Positions 15,610 to 24,492 of a stretch of DNA of 40,748 nucleotides are shown here, piece after piece (position 1 is the first letter of the stretch; every line of letters starts with the position of its first letter). Source of the DNA: Allopontixanthobacter sp041741895 (GTDB lineage Bacteria > Pseudomonadota > Alphaproteobacteria > Sphingomonadales > Sphingomonadaceae); NCBI GenBank assembly GCA_041741895.1, contig JBGSJO010000044.1, positions 1-40,748 of the forward strand, given 5' to 3'. A program made the position numbers and the translations under genes. Below the pieces are notes generated by a model. That model saw only the letters and a list, made by a program, of their open reading frames with translations. It was not told the DNA's origin and did not search any database.

Positions 15610-17880
15610 ATGACCGCAGCCGCCGCAGCCAGACAGATCCTGACTCAATTGCACGAGGTGATGGCCTCGCGCATGCATGCGCAGGGTAAACTGGACAAGG
15701 TGGTGGAGATCGTCGGGGAAAATCTCGATAGCGAGGTTTGCTCGATCTATCTCCTGCGCGAAGGGATGCTGGAACTGTTCGCCACACGCGGCCTGAATGC
15801 CAGCGCAGTCCACGTTACCCGGATGGCGATCGGTGAAGGCCTGACCGGGGTGATCGCCGACCAGATTGAAACGCTCAATCTGGCGGAGGCGAAGGCGCAT
15901 CCGGATTTCCAGTACCGGCCGGAAACGGGGGAGGAGAAATACCATTCCTTCGCCGGGGTGCCGATTGTCTACCGCGAACGGGCGGTGGGTGTGCTGTGCG
16001 TCCAGCATGTCGAACCGCGCCGCTATGAAGAAATCGAGATCGAAGCGCTTCAGACGACCGCGATGGTCCTGTCCGAACTGATCGCCCACGCCGAACTGGT
16101 GGACGAAGAAGAAGCATTGGGCCTCAGTTCTGCGCAATCAGGTCCGCAAACCGTAACTGGCCTGCCGCTGGCCAAGGGGCTCGCCAGTGGGATTGCCGTA
16201 TTTCACCAGCCTCGGGTGACCATCACGCAGGTGGTGGCGGACGATACCGAGGCGGAGCGCCAGCGTGTCTACCGCGCTTTCGACAAGATGCGCGAAGGCA
16301 TCGATTCCATGACCAGCCAGGCCGAATTCGGCGTGGGCGGGGAACATGAGGAAGTGCTCGAAACCTACAAGATGTTCGCTTATGATGAAGGCTGGTCGCG
16401 CCGCATCAACGAAGCAATCGATTCCGGCCTCACCGCAGAAGCGGCAATCGAGCGGGTCCAGCAGCGCACCCGGATGCGGATGCGCGAAATCGACGATCCG
16501 CTGCTGGCCGACCGGATGCATGATCTGGAAGATCTCTCCAACCGGTTGCTGCGCATTGTCTCGGGCCAGCTGGGAACTGCGGCAACACAAGGCCTGCGCC
16601 GCGATACCATCCTGATCGCCAGGAATCTCGGCCCCGCGGAACTGCTCGAATATGATCGGCGGCGGCTGAAAGGCGTAGTGCTGGAAGAAGGGTCGCTCAC
16701 CTCGCACGTGGTGATTGTCGCGCGCGCGATGGGGATTCCGGTGCTGGGCCGGGCACGGGGCCTGCGCGGATTGGTTCGTGAAGGGGATGAAGTCCTGATC
16801 GATGCCGACGCAGGCAATGCAATCATCCGGCCGGCGCAGCCCATGTACGCCGCATTCGAAGCACGCTTTGCCAGGTCGCGCCAGCGCCAGGCGATTTATG
16901 CCGAATTGCGCGATGTCGAACCCTTTACCCGGTGTGGTACGCGCATCCAGGTGATGATGAACGCCGGGCTGCGGGATGATCTTTCCAGCCTCAATCTGGT
17001 CGGTGCTGACGGGATCGGCCTGTTCCGCACCGAATTCCAGTTCCTGGTATCCTCCACCCTGCCAAGCCGGGAAAAGCAGCTCCGGCTGTACCGTGATGTG
17101 CTGGATGCGGCAGGCGACAAGCCGGTGATCTTCCGCACAGTCGATATTGGCGGGGACAAGGCCGTACCGTATCTGCGTTCGGGCGAGGCTGAATATGACG
17201 AGAACCCGGCAATGGGCTGGCGCGCGCTGCGGCTGGCACTGGAACGCGACGGTCTGCTGAAGATACAGGCCCGCGCTCTCATCGAAGCGGCGGCAGGCAA
17301 GGCGTTGTATGTGATGTTCCCGATGGTGTCCGAACCATGGGAATTCGATGCCGCGAAGGCCGTGTTCGAAGCGCAGTTGAAATATATCAAGGCGCAGAAA
17401 AAGGTACTGCCGGAATCGATCAAATTTGGCGCGATGCTGGAAGTGCCGGCTCTGGCCGAAGTGTTGGACCTGCTGATCCCGAAATTATCCTTCCTTTCGG
17501 TCGGCACCAATGACCTGACCCAGTTTCTGTTTGCCGCAGACCGTGCGAATCCGAAACTGGCGGAACGTTATGACTGGATGAGCCCGGCGATCCTGCGGTT
17601 CCTCCGGCGCGTGGCATTGGCCACGGAAGGCACGCCGGTGGACCTGGGCATTTGCGGGGAAATGGGCGGCCGCAGGCTGGAGGCGCTGGCGCTGCTCGGG
17701 ATTGGCTTCAGGCGGTTTTCGATTACGCCCGTGTCCGTGGGACCAATCAAGGAATTGGTCCGCAAGGTGGATCTGAAGGAGATTACCGACATAATGAACG
17801 GATGGCTCTCGCAGCCACCGGCAGATATCAGGGCATCATTGCAGGATTGGGCAGAGGCTAACGGTATAGACGTGGATTAG
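15610..17880 (+). CDS. ptsP: PtsP, phosphoenolpyruvate-protein phosphotransferase of the nitrogen PTS
   Basis: EI(Ntr): uses PEP to phosphorylate the NPr/HPr-like protein, feeding a regulatory PTS linked to nitrogen, potassium or stress control; cytoplasmic. About 756 residues. An N-terminal GAF domain covers roughly residues 20-165 (ENLDSEVCSIYLLREG, GEGLTGVIAD, SFAGVPIVYRERAVGVL). The PEP-utiliser swivelling domain follows, with the phosphorylated His in EEGSLTSHVVIVARAMGIP (about residue 366). Then a TIM-barrel C-terminal domain with GIGLFRTEFQFL, FRTVDIGGDK, SVGTNDLTQF and Cys in LGICGEMGG. Start ATG 15610 or GTG 15592; neither has a clear ribosome site. Confidence 0.93.
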   Translation: MTAAAAARQILTQLHEVMASRMHAQGKLDKVVEIVGENLDSEVCSIYLLREGMLELFATRGLNASAVHVTRMAIGEGLTGVIADQIETLNLAEAKAHPDFQYRPETGEEKYHSFAGVPIVYRERAVGVLCVQHVEPRRYEEIEIEALQTTAMVLSELIAHAELVDEEEALGLSSAQSGPQTVTGLPLAKGLASGIAVFHQPRVTITQVVADDTEAERQRVYRAFDKMREGIDSMTSQAEFGVGGEHEEVLETYKMFAYDEGWSRRINEAIDSGLTAEAAIERVQQRTRMRMREIDDPLLADRMHDLEDLSNRLLRIVSGQLGTAATQGLRRDTILIARNLGPAELLEYDRRRLKGVVLEEGSLTSHVVIVARAMGIPVLGRARGLRGLVREGDEVLIDADAGNAIIRPAQPMYAAFEARFARSRQRQAIYAELRDVEPFTRCGTRIQVMMNAGLRDDLSSLNLVGADGIGLFRTEFQFLVSSTLPSREKQLRLYRDVLDAAGDKPVIFRTVDIGGDKAVPYLRSGEAEYDENPAMGWRALRLALERDGLLKIQARALIEAAAGKALYVMFPMVSEPWEFDAAKAVFEAQLKYIKAQKKVLPESIKFGAMLEVPALAEVLDLLIPKLSFLSVGTNDLTQFLFAADRANPKLAERYDWMSPAILRFLRRVALATEGTPVDLGICGEMGGRRLEALALLGIGFRRFSITPVSVGPIKELVRKVDLKEITDIMNGWLSQPPADIRASLQDWAEANGIDVD

Positions 17881-17951
17881 CTGCGAATGATGACTTCGCC
17901 GCTAGGAAAGGACGTCTCGTCGAATCGCCGTAGATCATGCGCTTTGGACGC

Positions 17952-17980
17952 TTGACAGCCAGGCGCGGGCAATCTTCTGA
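17952..17980 (+). promoter_or_regulatory. Possible sigma-70-type promoter before the RodZ-like gene
   Basis: TTGACA at 17952-17957 is a perfect -35 hexamer. At 17 nt spacing the -10 candidate is TTCTGA (17975-17980), which is weak. It sits 36 nt before the ATG at 18016. Confidence 0.25.
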
Positions 17981-18015
17981 GGTGGCAAAAGAAAAGGGGT
18001 TGCAAGGGCATTACG

Positions 18016-18861
18016 ATGGCGGACGAAGAAGACAGAGCCGGAATGGAAGGGGCCGATGGCACATTACCATTAGATACAGCAGGTATTCTGCTGCGCCGCG
18101 CCCGTGAAGAAGGCAAATTCACGATTGAACAGATTTCCGCAGAAACGCGGATTTCGCAGCGCCATCTCAGGCAGATCGAAGAAGGCGATTTCGACGGGTT
18201 GCCGGGGCGCACCTATGCAATCGGTTTCTCCCGCAGTTATGCCAAAGCCGTGGGTCTGGATGACAGGAAAATTGCCGCCATGGTTCGGGCCGAGCTGGCC
18301 GAAAGCGGTCAAGATGATCGCGGGAACGGCATCGGTTTCGAACCGGGTGATCCTGCCCGAATCCCCACACGCGGTCTGGCCTGGCTCAGCGCGCTGGCCG
18401 CGATATTGCTGATCGCGGGTGGATTTGCCTATTTTCGCGATTATTTCATTCCTGGTTCGGGCCCCGGCGCCCTTGTTGCAGAGGCTCCGGTTGTCGAATC
18501 CGATGAGTCGGCGGCCGAGGGGGCGGCTTCGTCTGCAGAAGAAAACGGGAGCGCGGTGGTATTCACATCGCTGGAAGACGGTATCTGGGTCAAATTCTAC
18601 GATGCCGAAGGTAACCGGCTGATGGAAAAGCAGCTGGCCCTGAATGAAAGTTTTACCGTCCCGTCTGATGTTGATGAACCGCTGATCTGGACGGCGCGAC
18701 CCGATGCACTGGCGATTACCGTGGGCGGCAAGCCGGTGCCAAAACTGGCGGAAGAATTGCGGACCCTGCGCGATGTGCCAGTCAGCGCCGCAGCTCTGCT
18801 AGCCAGGCCCAACTCGCCGCAGCAATCGCCGGAGCCGTCGCAACCTCCGACAGACAGCTAG
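18016..18861 (+). CDS. RodZ-like helix-turn-helix membrane protein
   Basis: A 281-residue bitopic inner-membrane protein with the RodZ arrangement. A cytoplasmic HTH domain covers about residues 20-90 (GILLRRAREEGKFTIEQIS, RHLRQIEEGDFDGLPGRTY, FSRSYAKAVGLD). One transmembrane helix follows near 118-138 (LAWLSALAAILLIAGGFAYF), then an acidic linker and a periplasmic DUF4115-like domain (VVFTSLEDGIWVKFYDAEG). In model bacteria RodZ links MreB to the elongation machinery. ATG is preceded by AAGGGC. It lies 162 bp upstream of cpoB on the same strand. Confidence 0.8.
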   Translation: MADEEDRAGMEGADGTLPLDTAGILLRRAREEGKFTIEQISAETRISQRHLRQIEEGDFDGLPGRTYAIGFSRSYAKAVGLDDRKIAAMVRAELAESGQDDRGNGIGFEPGDPARIPTRGLAWLSALAAILLIAGGFAYFRDYFIPGSGPGALVAEAPVVESDESAAEGAASSAEENGSAVVFTSLEDGIWVKFYDAEGNRLMEKQLALNESFTVPSDVDEPLIWTARPDALAITVGGKPVPKLAEELRTLRDVPVSAAALLARPNSPQQSPEPSQPPTDS

Positions 18862-19023
18862 TAGGGAATCCCCCGTATTTCGGGCGTTATCCCTCGACAA
18901 TCGACCATCTCTGCGGCAGGAAACAGCATGCGAGGCAAAGGCCCATTCAGCAGTAGTTCGGGGCGCAGCCTGCATCCTGAAAACGAGATTGACCTATTTT
19001 TGACTACAGGAGCATTCCGCACG

Positions 19024-19977
19024 ATGACCACCCGTTTCAGCGCCGCACCTTTCACCCGGGCAATATTCGGCGGGTTGGCTGTTGTCGCCGTGGCCGCGAC
19101 ATCAATGCCCGCTTCGGCGCAGAGCGCTGATGAAGCCCGCATACGGAAGATCGAGGCAGAAGTTCGCGCTTTGCAGCGGACGGTTTTCCCCGGTGGGACC
19201 GGCCGTTTTTTTGAGCCCGAAATTTCCGGCAGCACTGCTGCCCCTGCAACCACGGTTCCAAATTCATCGACGGCGGTCACGGACATCCTGGCGCGGCTGG
19301 ATGCCCTGGAAGCGCAATTGCAGGGCCTGACTGCGCAGACAGAACAGAATACCAATTCGGTCAGCCTGCTGACTACGCGCGTGGCCGCATTGGAAACTTC
19401 TGCGGTTCCCCAGCCAATCATTGATCAACCAAGTACAAATGCTCCTTCAGCCATGCTGGGGGCGATGACCGGCGGGGCATCGACTGCCGCGGCAATAAAC
19501 ACGCCCAGGCCTGCGCAGACAGCACCGCAGGGTCCAACAGCAGCGCGGCTTGCCGCCGTGCAGGAAATCACCAAGCCCCAAACAGATGATCCGGGCGATG
19601 ATGAATATTCCTATGGTTTCCGCCTGTGGACGGCCGGATTTTTTCCGGAAGCGCAGCAGCAATTGACGCTGTTTGTGGAAAAATATCCCAACCACAGCCG
19701 GTTGACCTATGGCCGCAATCTGCTGGGCCGGGCCTATCTGGACGATGGCAAGGCAAAAGAAGCCGCGCCGTGGTTCCTGCGCAATTATCAGGCTGACAAA
19801 CAGGCCGCCCGCGCGCCCGACAGCCTGTTGTTCCTGGCTGAAACGATGATTGCGCAAAAGGATACCAGCCGGGCCTGTATCGCACTGGCAGAATTTGGCG
19901 AGACCTATCCGGCACTGGCTTCGGGCCGTCTAGCTGACCAGTATCAGTCCAGCCTGCGCAAGGTTAAATGCAATTGA
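19024..19977 (+). CDS. cpoB: CpoB/YbgF-like periplasmic TPR protein
   Basis: A 317-residue secreted protein. Start ATG 19024 has AGGAG 11 nt upstream and opens a signal peptide ending in PASAQS; a longer frame from 18928 lacks these signs. After the signal comes a coiled coil (ADEARIRKIEAEVRALQRTV and a second at LARLDALEAQLQGLT), a Thr/Ala/Pro-rich linker, then C-terminal TPR repeats (SYGFRLWTAGFFPEAQQQL, YGRNLLGRAYLDDGKAKEA). This is the YbgF/CpoB design that coordinates Tol-Pal with peptidoglycan synthesis. The tol-pal genes are not adjacent here. Its TGA overlaps the proposed tilS start. Confidence 0.88.
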   Translation: MTTRFSAAPFTRAIFGGLAVVAVAATSMPASAQSADEARIRKIEAEVRALQRTVFPGGTGRFFEPEISGSTAAPATTVPNSSTAVTDILARLDALEAQLQGLTAQTEQNTNSVSLLTTRVAALETSAVPQPIIDQPSTNAPSAMLGAMTGGASTAAAINTPRPAQTAPQGPTAARLAAVQEITKPQTDDPGDDEYSYGFRLWTAGFFPEAQQQLTLFVEKYPNHSRLTYGRNLLGRAYLDDGKAKEAAPWFLRNYQADKQAARAPDSLLFLAETMIAQKDTSRACIALAEFGETYPALASGRLADQYQSSLRKVKCN

Positions 19978-20935
19978 TAAGGCGCTCGATACAAATTTAA
20001 TCAAGCGATTCCAGCGAGATCTGCAAAGCATCTGGCCCGAGTGGGGGGATGCCAAGCTGGCCCTCGCCATTTCGGGTGGTCCGGATTCCACGGCGTTGCT
20101 GCTGCTTGCCCATGCGGCAATTCCGGGACAGATCCAGGCAGCGACTGTCGATCACGGGCTGCGGCCCGATGCAGGCCAGGAAGCAGAACTTGCTGGGCGT
20201 ATCTGCGCCAGGCTGAATGTGCCGCATCAGACGCTGCGAGTGACTGTGGCGAGCGGCAATTTGCAGGATGCTGCGCGCCATGTCCGCTATGCTGCGCTGG
20301 ATAGCTGGGCGGCGGAATGCGGTCTGGGTGCATTGGCAACCGCGCATCATGCGGACGATCAGGCGGAAACGCTGTTTATGCGGCTCAACCGTGGCAGCGG
20401 GGTTGCCGGCCTGGCCGGAGTGCGCGGGCGCAGCATTGTGCCGGGTGGCACGCGCCTGCTGATTCGGCCCCTGCTTTCCTGGCGGCGAGCGGAATTGGCA
20501 CGGGTGCTTGACCACGCCGGCGTCACCGCTGCGCAGGACCCCTCCAATGCAGACGAACGGTTCGACCGTGTCAGGATGCGCCGAGAACTGGCGAGGGCTG
20601 ACTGGATCGATCCGATTGCGCTGGCTGCCAGCGCTAGCCATCTGTCCGATGCAGATGCCGCACTTGACTGGGCGGCGCAGCGCGAATGGCAGGAATGTGT
20701 CTCGGCATCTGAGAATGCTCTGCGTTATGTTCCGTCGGCCCCGCGCGCCATCCGTTTGCGCGTTGTGGCGCAGATTATCACCCGGTTGGGCGGCATTCCG
20801 CGCGGCGGCGGGGTGGCGCGTCTGGTTGATCTATTGGAGGCGGGGGAGCCCGGGTCGCTGGCTGGAGTGGTGGCCAGGAATGCTGCTGGCACCTGGACGT
20901 TCGCGCCAGAGCCGCCGCGCAGCAATCCGGCATAA
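19973..20935 (+). CDS. tilS: tRNA(Ile)-lysidine synthase TilS (start codon uncertain)
   Basis: Modifies C34 of tRNA-Ile(CAU) to lysidine with ATP and lysine; essential in most bacteria. The PP-loop motif ALAISGGPDSTALL (from about 20060) and the following TVDHGLRPD, LATAHHADDQAETLFMRLNRG and RPLLSWRRAELARVL are diagnostic. The frame is open back to a TAG at 19931 but contains no ATG, GTG or TTG before the PP-loop. The first conventional start, TTG 20096, would delete it. The best candidate is ATT 19973, which overlaps the cpoB TGA as ATTGA and sits 9 nt after AAGG. It gives a family-like N-terminus (LIKRFQRDLQSIWPEWG). Length about 320 residues. Confidence 0.85.
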   Translation: MDKALDTNLIKRFQRDLQSIWPEWGDAKLALAISGGPDSTALLLLAHAAIPGQIQAATVDHGLRPDAGQEAELAGRICARLNVPHQTLRVTVASGNLQDAARHVRYAALDSWAAECGLGALATAHHADDQAETLFMRLNRGSGVAGLAGVRGRSIVPGGTRLLIRPLLSWRRAELARVLDHAGVTAAQDPSNADERFDRVRMRRELARADWIDPIALAASASHLSDADAALDWAAQREWQECVSASENALRYVPSAPRAIRLRVVAQIITRLGGIPRGGGVARLVDLLEAGEPGSLAGVVARNAAGTWTFAPEPPRSNPA

Positions 20936-20943
20936 ACACGCCC

Positions 20944-21612
20944 TCAGAGGATCGGATCGCCCATGCCGATGCGTTTGCCGCGGGTGATTACCACCGTGTC
21001 ACCCCTGGCGGCGACTTCATACAATTTCGCCATGAAGCCATCCGGCGCGGCGACGCAGCCGTGGCTGGCATAGCCGTTTTCCACTGTCGAACCGCCGTGA
21101 ATGGCGATCCCGTCCCACGTCAGCCGCAACGTCCAGGGCATTGGCGCGTTATTGTATTTTTCCGAAACATTGTGCCGTTCCTTGGCCAGGATTGGAAACG
21201 TGCCCAACGGCGTGGGATATTCGTCGGTCCCCAGCAGTACCGCCGCTGCACCGATTTCATGGCCGCCCTGGAATACGGAGATGACCCGTGCGTCCAGATC
21301 GACTGTCACGACCAGCGGGCCGTCCGGGATATTCTCGTCGTCCCAATGCCATTCACCATATTTGATCGGGCCGGAAATGGGCAGGATGCGTTTGATGACA
21401 AAGGGTTCGTCGCTTGCTGCCGGTGCGGCATTGGCCGCGTCCCCTGCTACCGGTTCGGAGACTATTTCCGATGCGGCAGGATTTGGCGGGACCGTTTGGG
21501 CCGCCGTATCTTCAGTTTCACCAGGCAGCAGGTTGCCCGACAGCATGGCGCCGCCAAACGCCAATGCCGCTGCAGCTGCTACGCCGCCGATCCATTTCAC
21601 CATCGGGTCCAT
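20944..21612 (-). CDS. L,D-transpeptidase (YkuD domain) with N-terminal membrane anchor
   Basis: A 222-residue periplasmic cross-linking enzyme or related peptidoglycan/lipoprotein attachment enzyme. An N-terminal hydrophobic segment (IGGVAAAAALAFGGAML) anchors or exports it and is followed by an Ala/Pro-rich linker. The YkuD domain shows VVTVDLDARVISVFQGG, GTDEYPTPLGTF and the active site IAIHGGSTVENGYASHGC, with catalytic Cys in SHGC. After Cys the usual Arg (SHGCxR) is Ala here (SHGCVAAPDG), a notable change. It is convergent with tilS, where ftsH often follows in related genomes. Confidence 0.86.
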   Translation of the reverse strand: MDPMVKWIGGVAAAAALAFGGAMLSGNLLPGETEDTAAQTVPPNPAASEIVSEPVAGDAANAAPAASDEPFVIKRILPISGPIKYGEWHWDDENIPDGPLVVTVDLDARVISVFQGGHEIGAAAVLLGTDEYPTPLGTFPILAKERHNVSEKYNNAPMPWTLRLTWDGIAIHGGSTVENGYASHGCVAAPDGFMAKLYEVAARGDTVVITRGKRIGMGDPIL

Positions 21613-21702
21613 CGGCTGATCTTGCCCTTAAACTCCCGGATTCGCCAGCCCTGCCGATGGTTCGTCCCACGGCGAGACGGCGGAAGGGCAAACATTAACG
21701 CC

Positions 21703-24492
21703 CTATCCGTGCGCCCCGAATTCATTGGCGATTGCAATAGTGATCTGCCGGGTCAGGCCATAGGCGCGTTCCAGTGGATCGATATAATCACGCTGGATGG
21801 CTGAATAACCTATTCCGTCACCATCGGGGTAATCACTGGGTTCTTCCACATCGAAATCATCCAGTTTTGGAAAACTGGTCGGGTATGCGCGGCGCAATTG
21901 TTCCAGCGCATTGTCAATCCGCAGAGAGAAGACCATTTCCAGCACATCATCGCGGCTGATGTCATTGGCGCGGCTGAACGCGGGGATCGAAACTGCTTTC
22001 AGGAACATATGCTGCAGCAGCGCGAGCCGCAACGCCTGCAGCACGCCTATAGTCCGGCGAGTATGTTCGCGGTCTTCCAGCGGTGCCTCGTCCGGGATCA
22101 GATCGAGCAGGCGGTGCAGTTTCAGCGCATCCACCCGCAACCGGCTGGCCAGCCGCCGGAAAACGCCGGTCCGGTCATCCTTGGTCAGATATTCGGCCAA
22201 GGCTTCGCATGCATCCGACAAATGGCTTTCGGTCCCGCGATAGGGGCGGCTGGCCCAATAGGCGGAATTGAACAATTCGCCGAACGCCGCCACGGTCTTG
22301 ATACTGGCCAGCGCATTGGCCGAACGAAGCAGCCGGACCAGCTGACGGCCCCGGTCGCTGTCCTGCAGCAGTGCCGCGACATCTTCGTAATTGCCGTCCG
22401 CCGCGCTGCCGACCCCGGCGATCACGTTTACCGGATAACCCAATTGCTGCAGGATCGCATTGTGAGGAATGGCGCGGATCTGGCGAAGGTTCATGTCCCG
22501 ATCGGCGGACAGGTCCGACTGGCGGCGCGATTTGCGGCTGCCGGTTTCGTTCAGCAGGCCAAGGCCGAATGCGGTGATCGCGCGGCTGTAGGTCGCGCTT
22601 TCCAGATGCTCACGCTGATGCGAACGGATCGCGCGATAGAAATCGAGGCTGAGGTCGGTTCTCCGGTAAAACGGATCGGTCGGCGCGTCGGGATCAGTGT
22701 CCGACGGACGATTTTCCGCGATACGGGTCAGGGTGGCCAGCGCCAGTTCCGGGGTGGCGAAGAACATGTAGCCATCGCCGCCCTGAAAGCTGACTTCGGG
22801 TTCCAGCCTGATACCTGCGCGCACAAACCGGCGGCGGGCCCATGGGCTGAGCGGCCATGCAAGCCGGTCTGCAAAACTGTCCGGATGGGCCCCCCGGCCC
22901 ATGCTTTCGCCATGGGTGTTGAAGATCAGCGCGGCGACATCGGTCAAATCATTCTTGCGCATCGCATCTGCCAACCGACCCTGCAATCGCTCAATCGCTA
23001 GGCTGGCGGGGATTTGCCCGACGAACCGCCCCGCATCGGAAAATCCGGTCTGGATCGCAACCCGGCCGCGAACACGTGCATAATCCTGGTAGATCGGTTC
23101 TGCCAGCAGTGCGTCGAGGAACCGGCCGCCATGTTCCAGCGCACTTTCGGTTTCGAATAGGGGCGAAACATCGACCTTGTCCTCGATCCCGAACAGACGG
23201 CTAAAATACAGCGCGGCCAGGATAGTGCTGGGCTGTTCGCATTCGGCAATCAGCATCCGGATCGGCGCATCGCCGTCCACATGGTGCAATATCTGCGCCA
23301 TCGCCAGGAACTGCCGGATCGCGGTGCTGCTTTCGATTGCCAGGGCTGCGAAATTGGATCGGAGCGGTTTCACACCGGCGAGCAATTCGCGCAAGGTCAC
23401 CATCGCGCCCTTGCTGCCCAGATCGAGGGTATTTTCCGGGTCGATCATTCGGCGAATGGCGTTGTGCAATTGGCTGGAATTCACCCGAAAGTGGATCCAG
23501 CTCATCCCCAAACCGTCGGCCCGCATGGCCGCAGCCAGCGTCTTGAGCTGAACGGCGCGCGCGGTATCGGCTGAATTGGCCTCGTCCTCCAGCGCCGCGA
23601 TCATCGGTTCGAGCGACAGCAATTTGGCTGGATGGCCCCGCGTAAGGCGGTTTGCCGCGGCAGAGAGTTCGGCTGGGTCGGATAAATCCGCGCGGAAATC
23701 ACCGGTCCGCTCATGCGTGTATTTGGCGGCAGCCTGCAATTGCGGCAACAGGGGATGTTCGCTGTCGAATGCCGCCAGAGCGGCTGCGTACCGGTCCAGT
23801 CTTTCGGCTTTTTCCGACAGCCGGAAGCCGATGGAATCGAACCAGCGAATATCGGTCCGCCCATCCATGTCATAGCCGATCCAACTGGCGAAACGGACCG
23901 GCAATGGTGCCAGTTCGTGCCAGTTTTCCGGCCATTTTTCGCGTGCGTATTCCAATGCCTGGTGGACTATCGCGTCGCGCGCATCCTGTGCATGGGCAAT
24001 CGCCTGCATCGCGCGGCCATGTTCATAAGCTAGGGTGATTTCAGGCCGTTCGCCAGAAGCCGCGCAGACCAAATCGGATATCTCGTCATTGCTGCTTGCG
24101 GCGCGCGCCACTGCGTCTGTCTGGTTCGGGGATAGCAGGAAGGTCGGATGCGCAGTGAACACTGCATGCATCGCGGGCTGCTGCCAGTGATTGCTGAATT
24201 GGATGAAGCTCTCGCCCGGGTCAGAAGCCGTCAAGGCAGCGAGGTTGGCCTGCATGGAAACCGGCGCCACCAGCCGCCGCAGACGCTTCGCCCGGCTCTG
24301 CAAGGCATCGCAATCAAGCTCGCTGACCAGTTGCTGCACCCTGTCCAGCGTCAACGTGCCATCTTCGAGCTTGCGCGACAGGTCCAGAGATAATTGGAAC
24401 ACCGGATTAAACAGCGGTGTTTCGCGGGTCAGAACATGCAATTCCTGCAACCGCTCGGTCAGGCCGGAAATGGAGTTGTCGAACGGTTTCAT
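21703..24492 (-). CDS. ppc: Phosphoenolpyruvate carboxylase, divergent active site
   Basis: Cytoplasmic anaplerotic enzyme converting PEP and bicarbonate to oxaloacetate; 929 residues, normal length. PEPC features are present in order: FTAHPT (112-117, His115), WIGYDMDG (about 204-211), SWIHFRVNSSQ (331-341), GFSDAGRFVG (483-492), THGESMGRGAHP (526-537), QGGDGYMFFATPELAL and a C-terminal half with NEFGAHG replacing the usual NTG end. Compared with E. coli-type enzymes, VLTAHPTE, GGDRDGNP, GYSDSxKDAG and HGRGGxxGRGG are all altered. The ATG overlaps the eda stop by 4 nt. Confidence 0.87.
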   Translation of the reverse strand: MKPFDNSISGLTERLQELHVLTRETPLFNPVFQLSLDLSRKLEDGTLTLDRVQQLVSELDCDALQSRAKRLRRLVAPVSMQANLAALTASDPGESFIQFSNHWQQPAMHAVFTAHPTFLLSPNQTDAVARAASSNDEISDLVCAASGERPEITLAYEHGRAMQAIAHAQDARDAIVHQALEYAREKWPENWHELAPLPVRFASWIGYDMDGRTDIRWFDSIGFRLSEKAERLDRYAAALAAFDSEHPLLPQLQAAAKYTHERTGDFRADLSDPAELSAAANRLTRGHPAKLLSLEPMIAALEDEANSADTARAVQLKTLAAAMRADGLGMSWIHFRVNSSQLHNAIRRMIDPENTLDLGSKGAMVTLRELLAGVKPLRSNFAALAIESSTAIRQFLAMAQILHHVDGDAPIRMLIAECEQPSTILAALYFSRLFGIEDKVDVSPLFETESALEHGGRFLDALLAEPIYQDYARVRGRVAIQTGFSDAGRFVGQIPASLAIERLQGRLADAMRKNDLTDVAALIFNTHGESMGRGAHPDSFADRLAWPLSPWARRRFVRAGIRLEPEVSFQGGDGYMFFATPELALATLTRIAENRPSDTDPDAPTDPFYRRTDLSLDFYRAIRSHQREHLESATYSRAITAFGLGLLNETGSRKSRRQSDLSADRDMNLRQIRAIPHNAILQQLGYPVNVIAGVGSAADGNYEDVAALLQDSDRGRQLVRLLRSANALASIKTVAAFGELFNSAYWASRPYRGTESHLSDACEALAEYLTKDDRTGVFRRLASRLRVDALKLHRLLDLIPDEAPLEDREHTRRTIGVLQALRLALLQHMFLKAVSIPAFSRANDISRDDVLEMVFSLRIDNALEQLRRAYPTSFPKLDDFDVEEPSDYPDGDGIGYSAIQRDYIDPLERAYGLTRQITIAIANEFGAHG

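Noticed and set aside
21898..23001. 367-codon plus-strand frame inside ppc
   Set aside because: Antisense to ppc, with biased composition typical of a shadow frame.
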